From the NCBI GenBank assembly GCA_022650895.1, contig JALCQC010000001.1, positions 124,001-188,000 of the forward strand: a stretch of DNA of 64,000 bases. Reading direction: 5' to 3'. Position 1 is the stretch's first letter. Each line of letters begins with the position of its first letter. The translations under genes and the position numbers were made by a program. The notes below the pieces were generated by a model. The model saw only the letters and a list, made by a program, of their open reading frames with translations. It was not told the DNA's origin and made no database searches. The DNA is from Bifidobacteriaceae bacterium. Its GTDB lineage: Bacteria > Actinomycetota > Actinomycetes > Actinomycetales > Bifidobacteriaceae. Positions 53,152 through 62,127 of the stretch are shown here, piece after piece.

Positions 53152-55170
53152 TTACTGAGATAACCATGCCTTCGACATTTTTTCAAGAGCGTTTTCCGCT
53201 GAGATGGGGAAACACTGAATATTTCGTGCTGTGGAGGCAGTTACTAGGACACCTCGTCCGGTAATATCGAAATCTTGCGCGTTCCATTCCTTTAAAAGTC
53301 CCGCGGGGATGCCGTTGAGTACATCTGCCGTGGCGTCTCCACTGGGGAAGATGAGACGCGTGGAACAGTGTTCGGGATAGCGCAGATAGCGTGCGGATGT
53401 CAGAGAGAAAATCAGTCTGCAGTCTCTATTCTGGACGGCCTGCATGAATTCCTTGGCAAGCGGAAGCTGCGACAGGGGATCGAGGAGACTATCCGCGTCG
53501 TCGACGATCCACACGCGGTAGGGGCTTCGGTCATGAGGTCCATGGTGGGATGCGTGAAAAGGTGCACGACGAGGCCCATCGCGTTCATCATGGGAATCGT
53601 ATTGGGAGAGAATCCCTTCCGGCGAGTGAACGTCTGTCATTTTGTTTTCAACTGCATCGTCGACAAAGCCTTGCGCAGTGTGCGCCGTCCATCGGACACG
53701 GCAGGAAGGTGCTTTTCGCAGCTGTATGGCCATGTTCTGTAGCACTGTCGTTTTCCCGCGTCCGGAAGCTCCGATAACCGCGAGATTTCCCTGTGAGAGG
53801 TCGAGAGTGCAGAGGTGCGTCAGCACGCCGTCGTCGATGACTCCGAGCGTCGGCTTCGTGTCGGAGGAGACGGGAGCGTCCGCCAGCTGCGACATCGAAG
53901 GTGCAAGAACGCTCGGTAATGGCGGAGAGAACAGAGGCTGTGCTGATTCGTTCCCGCAAAAACGCTGCGCTTGCAAGCACATGTGGACGATCTCTTCCTC
54001 GTCCTTGAGAACGCTGGAGCGAAATATCCGGAGGGATTCCCCATCGTTGAGTGCGGCGACGCCAGGGGTGCCAGCTGCGAACGCGCTTGCTATGGCGCTT
54101 CCAACCATCTCGGTGGACTGATAACGGTCTCGGACGCGCAGACTGATGTTGAGATTGATGTTCGCCTTCATATCCGCACTGACCTGTCCTGACGGATTCT
54201 GCGTCGCCAGGATCAGGTTCATTCCTAGGGAGCGTCCCTGTGCTGCGATCTTCACGAGATGTTCCGCATAGTCGGGCAGCGCATACCGCAGGGCATGAAA
54301 CTCGTCGACAACCACGACGATGCGCGGAGGAGGAGAGGGGAGGGCGTCGATTTCACCCACACCGGCGTCGGCGATCAGCTTCTCCCGGCGAACGAGTTCG
54401 AGTTCGATGGCCCGCAGAGCCCTGACGGCGTGGGAAAGATTGAGATCCGAGACGAAGCCCACGACGTGTGGAAGCTTCTGTATCTTTCGGAAGGTCGATC
54501 CCCCTTTGAAATCCAAAAAGATGAAATTGAGTGCAGACGGCGGCAGACTCAGTGCCAAGGCGGCGCACCATGCCTGGAGGAACATCGATTTTCCAGAGCC
54601 TGTGGTCCCGGCGATGAGGGCGTGTGGCCCCTGTGAAACGATGTTGAGAAACAATGCCTTTGGTGGAGGCCCGCTCAGGCCGATGGTCACGGTGAAGGAA
54701 TGGCGTGTCCGATTCCAGTTGCGGACCACGCTTTTCCACGAGAAGGAGAAAAAGCTTGATGAATTCTCCTGCATGGAGAGGAGCCGAGTCAACGAACTGG
54801 TGGGCAACGAGGGAATCGCGTTTCCCTCTTTCTGCGGATCACCAGGGCAGGGAGAATATGTGGAGGAGAGTGTTCCCGCTGCCTGTTGCTGCAGAGAAGT
54901 GGGATCTGTCCGTGAGGAAGCGTCAGAGGCGGCACGTGCACGACGCTCTTCCCGGGATGATGCGAGGGAGCTTGCCGCAGAGGTGGCACACATCAGGACG
55001 CCGGGGACGACCATGGCTGCAAAGAGCCAGTTCTTCTGTGTGATGGCGACGACCGCCATCACGCCCTGCGCCAACACAGGGCAGAGTGCCGTCGCTGTGC
55101 GCCAAGGGAACGCGGCGCGATTTTTCGTCGGATCGCGTCGGCGTCTGGGCTCCCGAGTGGTGAAGTGCAT
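53152..55170 (-). CDS. EccC/EssC-like FtsK/SpoIIIE ATPase
   Basis: A 672-residue membrane-anchored ATPase. Two close hydrophobic segments (about 27-44 and 48-66) precede a first FtsK/SpoIIIE domain: TVTIGLSGPPPKALFLNI, Walker A GTTGSGKS (188-195), LDFKGGSTF (219-227), Walker B VVVVDE (285-290), ATQNPSGQV. A second domain has GASGRGKT (467-474) and WIVDDAD (554-560). The motif set matches EccC/EssC motor proteins of type VII secretion, but they usually have three ATPase domains, and no WXG100, EccB, EccD or MycP genes are nearby. It is too short and too unlike FtsK (no gamma domain) for chromosome translocation. Role unknown. Confidence 0.85.
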   Translation of the reverse strand: MHFTTREPRRRRDPTKNRAAFPWRTATALCPVLAQGVMAVVAITQKNWLFAAMVVPGVLMCATSAASSLASSREERRARAASDASSRTDPTSLQQQAAGTLSSTYSPCPGDPQKEGNAIPSLPTSSLTRLLSMQENSSSFFSFSWKSVVRNWNRTRHSFTVTIGLSGPPPKALFLNIVSQGPHALIAGTTGSGKSMFLQAWCAALALSLPPSALNFIFLDFKGGSTFRKIQKLPHVVGFVSDLNLSHAVRALRAIELELVRREKLIADAGVGEIDALPSPPPRIVVVVDEFHALRYALPDYAEHLVKIAAQGRSLGMNLILATQNPSGQVSADMKANINLNISLRVRDRYQSTEMVGSAIASAFAAGTPGVAALNDGESLRIFRSSVLKDEEEIVHMCLQAQRFCGNESAQPLFSPPLPSVLAPSMSQLADAPVSSDTKPTLGVIDDGVLTHLCTLDLSQGNLAVIGASGRGKTTVLQNMAIQLRKAPSCRVRWTAHTAQGFVDDAVENKMTDVHSPEGILSQYDSHDERDGPRRAPFHASHHGPHDRSPYRVWIVDDADSLLDPLSQLPLAKEFMQAVQNRDCRLIFSLTSARYLRYPEHCSTRLIFPSGDATADVLNGIPAGLLKEWNAQDFDITGRGVLVTASTARNIQCFPISAENALEKMSKAWLSQ

Positions 55171-55273
55171 GACTCAAGAATGAGGCTCATCTGGAGCGAG
55201 TCATCACGAATGCGGCCCCTGTGGTCGAATGGGAGGTGAAGGCTGAGGAAAGAGTACAGAGGGGAAGAAAGCG

Positions 55274-56677
55274 CTACTCCAGTCCTCCCACCGTTCCCTT
55301 CGCGTGCGTTCCCTCCGCGATCTGAGAGAACAGGGAGAGGGTTTTCTCGTCGTTCAGCTTTACGGTAGAGCCAATTCCAGAAGACGGATAGTAATTCACA
55401 TCGGTGAAGTAGGGAGAGCCGGTGATTCCGTCGCTACCTGTCGCGTCTTTGAAGGCGAGAGCCATCTTTATCAAGGAGAAGGGTGTGGCGTCTTCGTCGA
55501 CCTTGATGGCGGAGAGTCCGGTACTCACCAATTTGGTCGCCTTGGAGTAGTTGAGCAGAATCTCTTTGCTTGCCGCTTTTTTCGCGACGGCCTGGATGAC
55601 CTGACGCTGACGTTTCGCGCGTCCGATATCACCCGTGGGATCAGAATAACGCATGCGGGAGAAGGCCAAGGCCGTCGTCCCGTCCGCGTTATGGCACCCG
55701 GCGGTCCACTTCAGGCCGGAATAGGCGTCATTCACGGTTTGGTCGTAGCAGAGGTTCACTCCACCTACTGCGTCGACCACGTCTTTGACACCCGAGAAAC
55801 CCACCCGGACAAGATGATCGACTTTGAGTCCACTGATCTGCTCCACCTGTGCCGTGAGCTTCTTCCATCCGTACACTTCAGCGACGGCATTGATCTTCAT
55901 GTCCGTGCCATCGACGGTCACGTAGGTGTCGCGAGGAATTGAAATGAGCGCACTGCGCCCCGACTTCGGCTTCACCAAAAGCATGATGGAATCGGTGCGC
56001 TCGCCGTCAACAGAGCCGACCTTGCCCGTTCCCGCGGTTCCGTCGCGGACGTCGGAGCCAGTGATGAGCCAAGTCTGGGAGGAGTCGTCGGCCGCATCCG
56101 TCAGGCCGTTGAAGTGCTGCAGCTGTCCGTTCACCCAGAAATATGCCATTCCCGCAAGAATCAGAGCGATGGCAATAAGACCGAGAAGAATGCCTGCGAC
56201 AATGCGACCAGGACGATGTCTCTTCGTCATGCTGGCACCGCCATTGTGAGGGCCCCGTCCTCCACCGGAATAGTTCCCGGAGTGCCCGGAGCCCCCCATT
56301 CGCGAACCTCTAGTGGCCGATCTGCCATGTGCCGGTGAGGAATCATCCTGTGAGAAAGAACGGTTGGAGGCAGGAGCGTAGGAGACGGGGGTCTGTCGGT
56401 AATTCTGCGCGTTGGGGGCAGGAAGTGTTCGGCTTGACCCTCCCGCTCTGCGCGGTTCGCGAGCGAACGTCTCCTGCTGCTTGCCTTTCACCGGTGTCTG
56501 CTCATGATTCCGCGGCATTGCTGGCTTTCCGCTTGCCTCTGAACCAGAGGGAGTGAAGCTGGGAGGTTGGGAAATGGCAGTATCGGGGGACTGACCTGCG
56601 CGCTTGCGCGAGGCCGCAGGAATGAAACTCGGTGGTGCAACCGAATCGTCTGGTGTTGACTGGGAATCTAGCGCCAT
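55274..56677 (-). CDS. LytR-CpsA-Psr (LCP) family protein
   Basis: A 467-residue protein of the family that attaches wall polymers (teichoic acid-like glycans, arabinogalactan, capsule) to peptidoglycan. A 155-residue Ser/Pro/Gly-rich cytoplasmic region precedes one membrane helix (about 158-181). The LCP domain follows with GERTDSIMLL, ALISIPRDTYV, INAVAEVYG, GGVNLCYDQ and AFSRMRYSDPTGDIGRAKRQ, which include the conserved Arg and Asp residues for polyprenyl-phosphate and metal binding. AAGGGG lies five bases before the ATG. It is 82 bases downstream of a second LCP gene on the same strand. Confidence 0.93.
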   Translation of the reverse strand: MALDSQSTPDDSVAPPSFIPAASRKRAGQSPDTAISQPPSFTPSGSEASGKPAMPRNHEQTPVKGKQQETFAREPRRAGGSSRTLPAPNAQNYRQTPVSYAPASNRSFSQDDSSPAHGRSATRGSRMGGSGHSGNYSGGGRGPHNGGASMTKRHRPGRIVAGILLGLIAIALILAGMAYFWVNGQLQHFNGLTDAADDSSQTWLITGSDVRDGTAGTGKVGSVDGERTDSIMLLVKPKSGRSALISIPRDTYVTVDGTDMKINAVAEVYGWKKLTAQVEQISGLKVDHLVRVGFSGVKDVVDAVGGVNLCYDQTVNDAYSGLKWTAGCHNADGTTALAFSRMRYSDPTGDIGRAKRQRQVIQAVAKKAASKEILLNYSKATKLVSTGLSAIKVDEDATPFSLIKMALAFKDATGSDGITGSPYFTDVNYYPSSGIGSTVKLNDEKTLSLFSQIAEGTHAKGTVGGLE

Positions 56678-56759
56678 ACGTACCCCTTGTTCTGCCCCTT
56701 CATCGCTAAGCCGTCTCTACGACTATCGCGCACGATGCGCCCACAGTGGGGAATCGGGA

Positions 56760-58265
56760 CTAATTCTGCGCAGTAACAGCACACACAGTGGCGGAGAGAT
56801 ACTGATCGGCGTACCCCATCGCGTAGCCGGTGTCGGGGTCGGTGATGACGCCCGTTTCGGGGTCTACGATGCCGCCGGTCTTGGGGTCGATGAGTTGACC
56901 GTTGGAATCGGTGTAAAGACCCGTCTTAGAGTCGACCTTTGTGCTGCTGGATCCTGAGCTCGAGTCAGAGTCAGAATCCGAACTGGAAGAGGGACTGGAT
57001 GAATTCGAGTCCTCTGTCGTAGCGTTGGAGGAGGTTGACGAATCGGTGTCGCTCGAGGTGCTGCTCGAGTCCGAGGAACCATTACTTGACGTGGAATCCG
57101 AGGAGGAACCCGATGACGTCGAACTTGAGCTCGTTGTTTTGCTGATGGGCTCGTTGTTTTTCATCTTTTTCCACAGCTCACTGGCGCCGCTGGCCCACTG
57201 CACCCGGTTGAGATCGCCCGGATATGCCTCGGTGGGAACTGTCCTGGAGTAGAGGTGTGAGGTGCTGAAGTTGCTCAGGCTGCCAGCGAGACCTGCCAAG
57301 GTACTCAGATCCGCCAAGGTTTCGCTCATCTGCAGAGCGCTGATGCCTGTGTGCACCAACTGGTAGAGCTGGTCGGAATTGGTGAGGAGGTTCTTTGAAA
57401 GTACTTGGGAGATCACCGCTTTGATGAGGTATTGCTGACGTACTGTCCTCATGATGTCGGAGCCATCGCCCATACCGTGCCTCAGCCGCGCATATTGGGT
57501 CGCCTTAGTGCCATCCAGATGCTGAAGGCCCTTGGAAAGCTTGAGACCGGTATAGGAATCGCTGACATCCTGCGGAATGCAGAGGTCGACGCCACCGATG
57601 ACGTCGATCATCTTTTTGAGTCCTTGGAAGTCGGCGACGATGAACAGAGAGAGATCGATTCCGGTGAGATCCGCCAGTGCGGTGGTGGTGCAGCTCGCCG
57701 CGGAGGCGACGTCCCCGCCGTATTGGTAGGCGGCGGCGAAGATGGAATTGAACATGACGTTGCTGCGTGCCGCCATCGTCCCCTTTGAAGTGGTGCATGC
57801 TGGCTGGTCGACAATGGAATCTCGCGGAATTGACACGAGATTGATGTACGAACGATCGGCGGCGATCTGGACGATCATGGTGGTGTCGGCGTTGTGTTCG
57901 CCCTCCAAGGAACCGCCTATGGAGGAGTTTCCTGCACCATCGCGGGTATCCTGCCCAAGCAGCACGATATTGACGGGTTTTCCGCTGTTGGGATCGGTGA
58001 TGGCTTCCTTTTCGTCGGTGGAGGTTCCGGTCACGTAGTTTTTCACACCGGCGCTTTTCACCGTATTGGCGATATCGAGGTAGGTCGCCGCCGCAAAGGT
58101 TCCCACAAAACCAAGAAGAGCAATGACGACACTGACGATGATGGTGCGGACGCGGTGTGTTTTGGCAAATTCCACGGCATGAAGAGGCTCGTTTGATGGC
58201 GTGTGCGCAAGATTCGGAAGCGCCTTATCCTTCGCCCTCTTCGGGCTGTGAGCGGGAGATGCCAT
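56760..58265 (-). CDS. LytR-CpsA-Psr (LCP) protein with Ser-rich linker and DP-TG repeats
   Basis: Second wall-polymer ligase of 501 residues. One membrane helix lies at about 40-62. The LCP domain has NIVLLGQDTRDG, SIPRDSIVDQ, IGGVDLCIPQD and QYARLRHGMGDGSDIMRTVRQQ. From about 376 to 441 the chain is almost pure Ser/Asp/Thr, followed by a 60-residue tail with short repeats of DPxTG type and a single Cys near the end. Such tails may contact the wall. The frame opens at 58361, but the ATG at 58265 has AGAAGGGA seven bases before it. It probably forms an operon with the downstream LCP gene. Confidence 0.92.
   Translation of the reverse strand: MASPAHSPKRAKDKALPNLAHTPSNEPLHAVEFAKTHRVRTIIVSVVIALLGFVGTFAAATYLDIANTVKSAGVKNYVTGTSTDEKEAITDPNSGKPVNIVLLGQDTRDGAGNSSIGGSLEGEHNADTTMIVQIAADRSYINLVSIPRDSIVDQPACTTSKGTMAARSNVMFNSIFAAAYQYGGDVASAASCTTTALADLTGIDLSLFIVADFQGLKKMIDVIGGVDLCIPQDVSDSYTGLKLSKGLQHLDGTKATQYARLRHGMGDGSDIMRTVRQQYLIKAVISQVLSKNLLTNSDQLYQLVHTGISALQMSETLADLSTLAGLAGSLSNFSTSHLYSRTVPTEAYPGDLNRVQWASGASELWKKMKNNEPISKTTSSSSTSSGSSSDSTSSNGSSDSSSTSSDTDSSTSSNATTEDSNSSSPSSSSDSDSDSSSGSSSTKVDSKTGLYTDSNGQLIDPKTGGIVDPETGVITDPDTGYAMGYADQYLSATVCAVTAQN
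56817..56933 (-). repeat. Five short protein repeats in the LCP tail
   Basis: In the tail of the preceding LCP protein (residues 445-483) five 7-8 residue units follow one another: DSKTGLYT, DSNGQLI, DPKTGGIV, DPETGVIT, DPDTGYAM. The underlying DNA shows a matching roughly 24-base period on the minus strand. Confidence 0.85.
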
Positions 58266-58453
58266 CAACTGGTCCCTTCTGTTTAAGGATTCCTGAATGA
58301 AATATGAAACAACCGTATTCCTGAATTCTGAATGGAAGTATATCCCACGGTCATGAAACAAGCAGATTGCAGTGACTGCGCTCTGATTTTTCTATACTTT
58401 TCCTCTTCTTTACCATGCCGATCCGGTAAAAATGGGCAACGACCCGGGGGAAT

Positions 58454-58482
58454 TTGACTTTTGTAAATGGCATGGGTGTAGT
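58454..58482 (+). promoter_or_regulatory. Candidate promoter of the WhiB2-like gene
   Basis: TTGACT (58454-58459) and TGTAGT (58477-58482) are 17 bases apart, close to the sigma70-type consensus, 77 bases upstream of the ATG. The 294-base divergent gap (58266-58559) holds no gene. It also has a TATACT on the minus strand near 58336-58341 that may serve the LCP operon. Confidence 0.55.
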
Positions 58483-58559
58483 TTGAAGGAAGTCAGGAAG
58501 AAAATTCGCATTGTATTTGCATTTTCAGTGCATCGGTGCGGATTGGATTCGGAGAAAGA

Positions 58560-58865
58560 ATGTTGAATTTATTCGATGAATCCTCACCTCGTGGCATTGA
58601 CGATGACGCCGATACTGGTGTGTGGGGTTTATTCGGTGCCCATGACGATGTGTCGTGGCATCTCAAGGCATTGTGTGCCCAAACTGATCCCGACGCGTTC
58701 TTTCCTGAAAAAGGCGGTTCGACGCGCGATGCGAAGAGTATCTGCGCGCACTGTGAGGTTCGCGAGCAATGTTTGAAATGGGCCATAGAGAACGATGAGC
58801 GGTTCGGAATCTGGGGCGGTATGAGCGAGCGCGAGCGCAGAAAATATAAAAAGAATCACGTCTGA
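58560..58865 (+). CDS. WhiB-family iron-sulfur regulator (WhiB2/WhmD-like)
   Basis: A 101-residue Wbl protein with cluster ligands Cys39, Cys62, Cys65 and Cys71 (ALCAQTD; ICAHCEVREQC) and the turn GIWGG (83-87). About 30 residues precede the core. The frame starts with GTG at 58536, but the ATG at 58560 has GGAGAAAG just before it. WhiB2/WhmD relatives are linked to septation, and in actinobacteria they typically sit near a glycosyltransferase gene and a metallopeptidase-like gene, as here. Confidence 0.92.
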   Translation: MLNLFDESSPRGIDDDADTGVWGLFGAHDDVSWHLKALCAQTDPDAFFPEKGGSTRDAKSICAHCEVREQCLKWAIENDERFGIWGGMSERERRKYKKNHV

Positions 58866-58956
58866 GTTTCCGCGCACACACGGGGAGCGAGTGAAATACT
58901 CGCACATATGGCTCTTTCTTTCGGGTATTCGTCGCTTCGTTTCCTAAAGTGGAACC

Positions 58957-61900
58957 GTGAATTCTGCGAACGAGAAGAACTTTCCTCTCCTGACGTGCGT
59001 GCGCGAGGCACTGGAATCACCACTGCCTCAAACTCCACGTAGAGTTGATCCGACCGTCGCCGCCGTGATAACGGTGGAAGACGATCTCACCTATTTTCCC
59101 CAGACGTTCAGTGCGGTTTTAAAGCAGTCAGTGCTGCCGGCCGTTCTCATCGTCGCGGATGTGGGAGCCCATGAGGAACAGGTTCGTCGGTTCACCCTCT
59201 CCATTCCTGGCGTGCCACGCAAAGACGGTCTCTCCAGTTCTCAGAGCATGGAGATACAAATCGTTCCCGCTCTGGGAGCCGTCAGTTTCGGAGACGCCGT
59301 GTCCAAAGGCGTTGCCGCTGGGTCCCTTCGCTCGACTACCGCGTATCTCTGGCTTTTCCACGATGACTCACGTCCCCTTGAGGCATCGGCATTGGAGACT
59401 TTGCTCGAAACCGATCGCAACTCTCCCGGAGCCCGAGTCGTCGGAACAAAGCAGGTGGATTGGGAGGCGCAGAGTCTCCACGACGTGGGGTATTTCCTGT
59501 CAAAGAACCGGCGTCGCGCCTCGCTCGTCGTCGACGGTGAGGAGGATCAGGACCAATACGACGATCGAGAAGACGTCTATGGCGTCAGCCTCGCGGGTGC
59601 GCTGGTCTCGCTGCAGACATGGATGAACCTTTCGGGAACGGATCCCTGGTACGGGACGTTTGGCGAGTCCACCGATTTCGGAAGGCGTGTCTACCTATCG
59701 GGAGGGCGTGTCATCGTCGACCCGAAGGTGGTGGTCGCGCATAGGCGCGCACGTTTCTGCGGAGTCCGCGATATTCAGGATGGGACAGCGTTGGAGGAGG
59801 GGGAAACCCCGAAAAACTCGTATGCGACGGTGGTGGCGTCCCGTGACCGTTTCGCCGCATCGGAACTCGCCGTGTGGAAGCAACCCTTCTCCTGGCTATG
59901 GAGCGTTGTGCGCGCGATCGGAGTTTTCGTCGCCTATCTCTTTGCAAAGAAGCCTTATGAAGCCGTCTGCGAACTCGTGGCACCGTGGAGGGGACTGATC
60001 CATTTCCCCCAGCTCGTCGCGGCGCGCTCGCGGCTGCGGTCGTTGCCGACGTCCGAACGCGACAGATTCGCCTCACTCACCGTCTCCACGGCGCGCATGC
60101 GTGATTGGAAGCAGCGCATCGAGGCCCATTCCGCCGAGGGCACCGCCGTTCTTCTCAGCCCCCTTGCCCAGCAGCACCTTCGGACGCTGGCGCAGCGGAG
60201 AAGACGGTGGGTCGCTCTTCTCGTACTGGCGGGACTTGCCCTCGGAGTCTCGATGTATTGGTCGCTTCTCGGTGGGATATTCTCCGGATCCTCCATCTAT
60301 TCGGCGCTCCTCGCCCCGACCGCGGCGAGCCTTTCCACCGTCGCCAAGAGCGCCACCACCATGTGGAGTTTCTCCTATCAATTGGGCGCTCCCGCGGCAC
60401 CCATGCCCTTCAACCTCGTTCTTCTCGTCCTTTCCGCCATCACGGGTGGGCATTTGGCAACCGGAATCGGAATCTTTACCCTTCTCAGCCCTGCGCTGAT
60501 GATGGTGACGTTCTGGGCGCTCGCCGGTGTTTTCACCCGGTCGAATCCACTGCGATTCGCGATGGCCCTCCTGTGGGGAGTGATTCCGGGGTTCTGCGGA
60601 ATCTACCAGAATGCGCATCTGCCCATGCTGGTCGTGTTCGTCTTTCTTCCACTGAGCTTCTACCTTGTCTTCAGGGCCGTCGGGATGTATGCAGTGGACG
60701 AACCCCGCCGGGCCCGCTCATCCATTCAGGCGTCGGCGATCGCCGGACTGTCGATGAGCTTTGTGGCGCTGAGCGAGCCACAACTCATTCTTCCGTTCTT
60801 CGTGGTCTTCGCCGTATTCCTCATCATGGTGCGGCGTCACCGTGCCATGCTTCTGCTGATGCCGCTGCCCTCCATCATCGTCCTGATGCCGACGTTCTTC
60901 AGCGTTCTTATCCATTTCAATGAGGGGTGGTGGCGCCAGCTCTTCGTCGATTCCACCGTCGTCGATCAGACTTTCCAGGGAAGTCCCGGAAACAGCGCGC
61001 TCTTCACGCGGATCGCGGACATTGTCTCTTCTCAGCTGACCGCTCTTTCAGCGAACGGATCATGGCAGGTCATTGCCGTGGGAGTGCTTCTCATCGTTCT
61101 TGCCGTACTGGTGGCAGCCGGCATCGTCTCGCTTTTCGTTCCGAGCGCGTTGAGGCTGTCGCGCATGGCGTGGATCATTCTGGCTGCCGGCGGCGTGCTT
61201 GGAATGGTGTCGCCGCGCATCGCCATCGGGCTCGATTCCAACGTTCCCGTCGCGGCCTCCGTACTTCCTGCCATTGCGTTCATGGCGGTGGGTCTGCTTC
61301 TCGCCGCATGTGCGATGACGGGAAGAGGTAACTCTCACTTCCTCGATGCCACCCGAGGCACAGGCACTGCACATACGAATACGGATACGGGTACGGGCGC
61401 AGATACAACAGATACAACGGTCTCGGGTTCGGAATCGACAGCCCACCTACACACCGGACTGATGGGATTCCTTCACTCTGCACTGTGCGTTGTCGTTCTC
61501 GTTGGCATTGCTGCGGGGATGAGTGTGGGAGCCGCGAACTGGAACGAAAACTCCACTGTCGCGGTCGCCAATGACTCCGCGTTCCCGATCATTGCCGAGG
61601 ACGATCTCGCCTCCCGCGAGGGTGCACGCATCTTTGCGCTTTCCTCCAGTGACGTGGCCTCCGTGAACTACACGGTGATGCGTACCCCCACCGGCGACTT
61701 AGTGGATGCCAATGCCACCACCCAGATACAGGGAATGCTGTCCGACGATCCGCAAGAGGACCAGTTGCAGCAGATTGCAGCACGCTTGCTCGCCTCGAAT
61801 GACGATGAGGCGGTCTCCGATTTGGCGACGCTCGGCTTCGTCGGAATCTATGTGCCGGGATCCGATGTCTCGTCTCGTGCCAACCTTGTGGCCCACATCA

Positions 61901-62127
61901 CCGCAAGCGAGGGTACGGAACAGGTTGTCAACAACGACAAGGGGCTGTACGTCCGTCTGACGACAGTCGGCGAGGCCAGTTCGCAAAGCATCGACATCAC
62001 TGGTGAGAAGGAGTCCTATGGGGATCCTCTGCGCAAACTGTGGATCGCTTTGGTATGCCTCATCGTGGTGATCTATCTCATCGTCGCCATTCCACGTACC
62101 CGGCACCTTGGTCAGGAGGAAGCATGA
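58957..62127 (+). CDS. Large membrane glycosyltransferase (GT2 family)
   Basis: A 1056-residue protein. The N-terminal GT-A domain (about 30-310) resembles family 2 transferases: AAVITVEDDLTYFPQTFSAV at the start, LWLFHDDSRP as the metal-binding DxD-like segment, and FGESTDFGRRVYLSGGRV near the acceptor site. About twelve to fourteen membrane helices follow from about 305 to 870, then an extracytoplasmic stretch and a final helix near 1030. A low-complexity Thr/Asp/Gly segment lies at about 800-825. The GTG start has no ribosome-binding site; TAAAGT ends six bases upstream. It probably builds a wall or lipid-linked glycan; acceptor unknown. The stop overlaps the next gene. Confidence 0.88.
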   Translation: MNSANEKNFPLLTCVREALESPLPQTPRRVDPTVAAVITVEDDLTYFPQTFSAVLKQSVLPAVLIVADVGAHEEQVRRFTLSIPGVPRKDGLSSSQSMEIQIVPALGAVSFGDAVSKGVAAGSLRSTTAYLWLFHDDSRPLEASALETLLETDRNSPGARVVGTKQVDWEAQSLHDVGYFLSKNRRRASLVVDGEEDQDQYDDREDVYGVSLAGALVSLQTWMNLSGTDPWYGTFGESTDFGRRVYLSGGRVIVDPKVVVAHRRARFCGVRDIQDGTALEEGETPKNSYATVVASRDRFAASELAVWKQPFSWLWSVVRAIGVFVAYLFAKKPYEAVCELVAPWRGLIHFPQLVAARSRLRSLPTSERDRFASLTVSTARMRDWKQRIEAHSAEGTAVLLSPLAQQHLRTLAQRRRRWVALLVLAGLALGVSMYWSLLGGIFSGSSIYSALLAPTAASLSTVAKSATTMWSFSYQLGAPAAPMPFNLVLLVLSAITGGHLATGIGIFTLLSPALMMVTFWALAGVFTRSNPLRFAMALLWGVIPGFCGIYQNAHLPMLVVFVFLPLSFYLVFRAVGMYAVDEPRRARSSIQASAIAGLSMSFVALSEPQLILPFFVVFAVFLIMVRRHRAMLLLMPLPSIIVLMPTFFSVLIHFNEGWWRQLFVDSTVVDQTFQGSPGNSALFTRIADIVSSQLTALSANGSWQVIAVGVLLIVLAVLVAAGIVSLFVPSALRLSRMAWIILAAGGVLGMVSPRIAIGLDSNVPVAASVLPAIAFMAVGLLLAACAMTGRGNSHFLDATRGTGTAHTNTDTGTGADTTDTTVSGSESTAHLHTGLMGFLHSALCVVVLVGIAAGMSVGAANWNENSTVAVANDSAFPIIAEDDLASREGARIFALSSSDVASVNYTVMRTPTGDLVDANATTQIQGMLSDDPQEDQLQQIAARLLASNDDEAVSDLATLGFVGIYVPGSDVSSRANLVAHITASEGTEQVVNNDKGLYVRLTTVGEASSQSIDITGEKESYGDPLRKLWIALVCLIVVIYLIVAIPRTRHLGQEEA

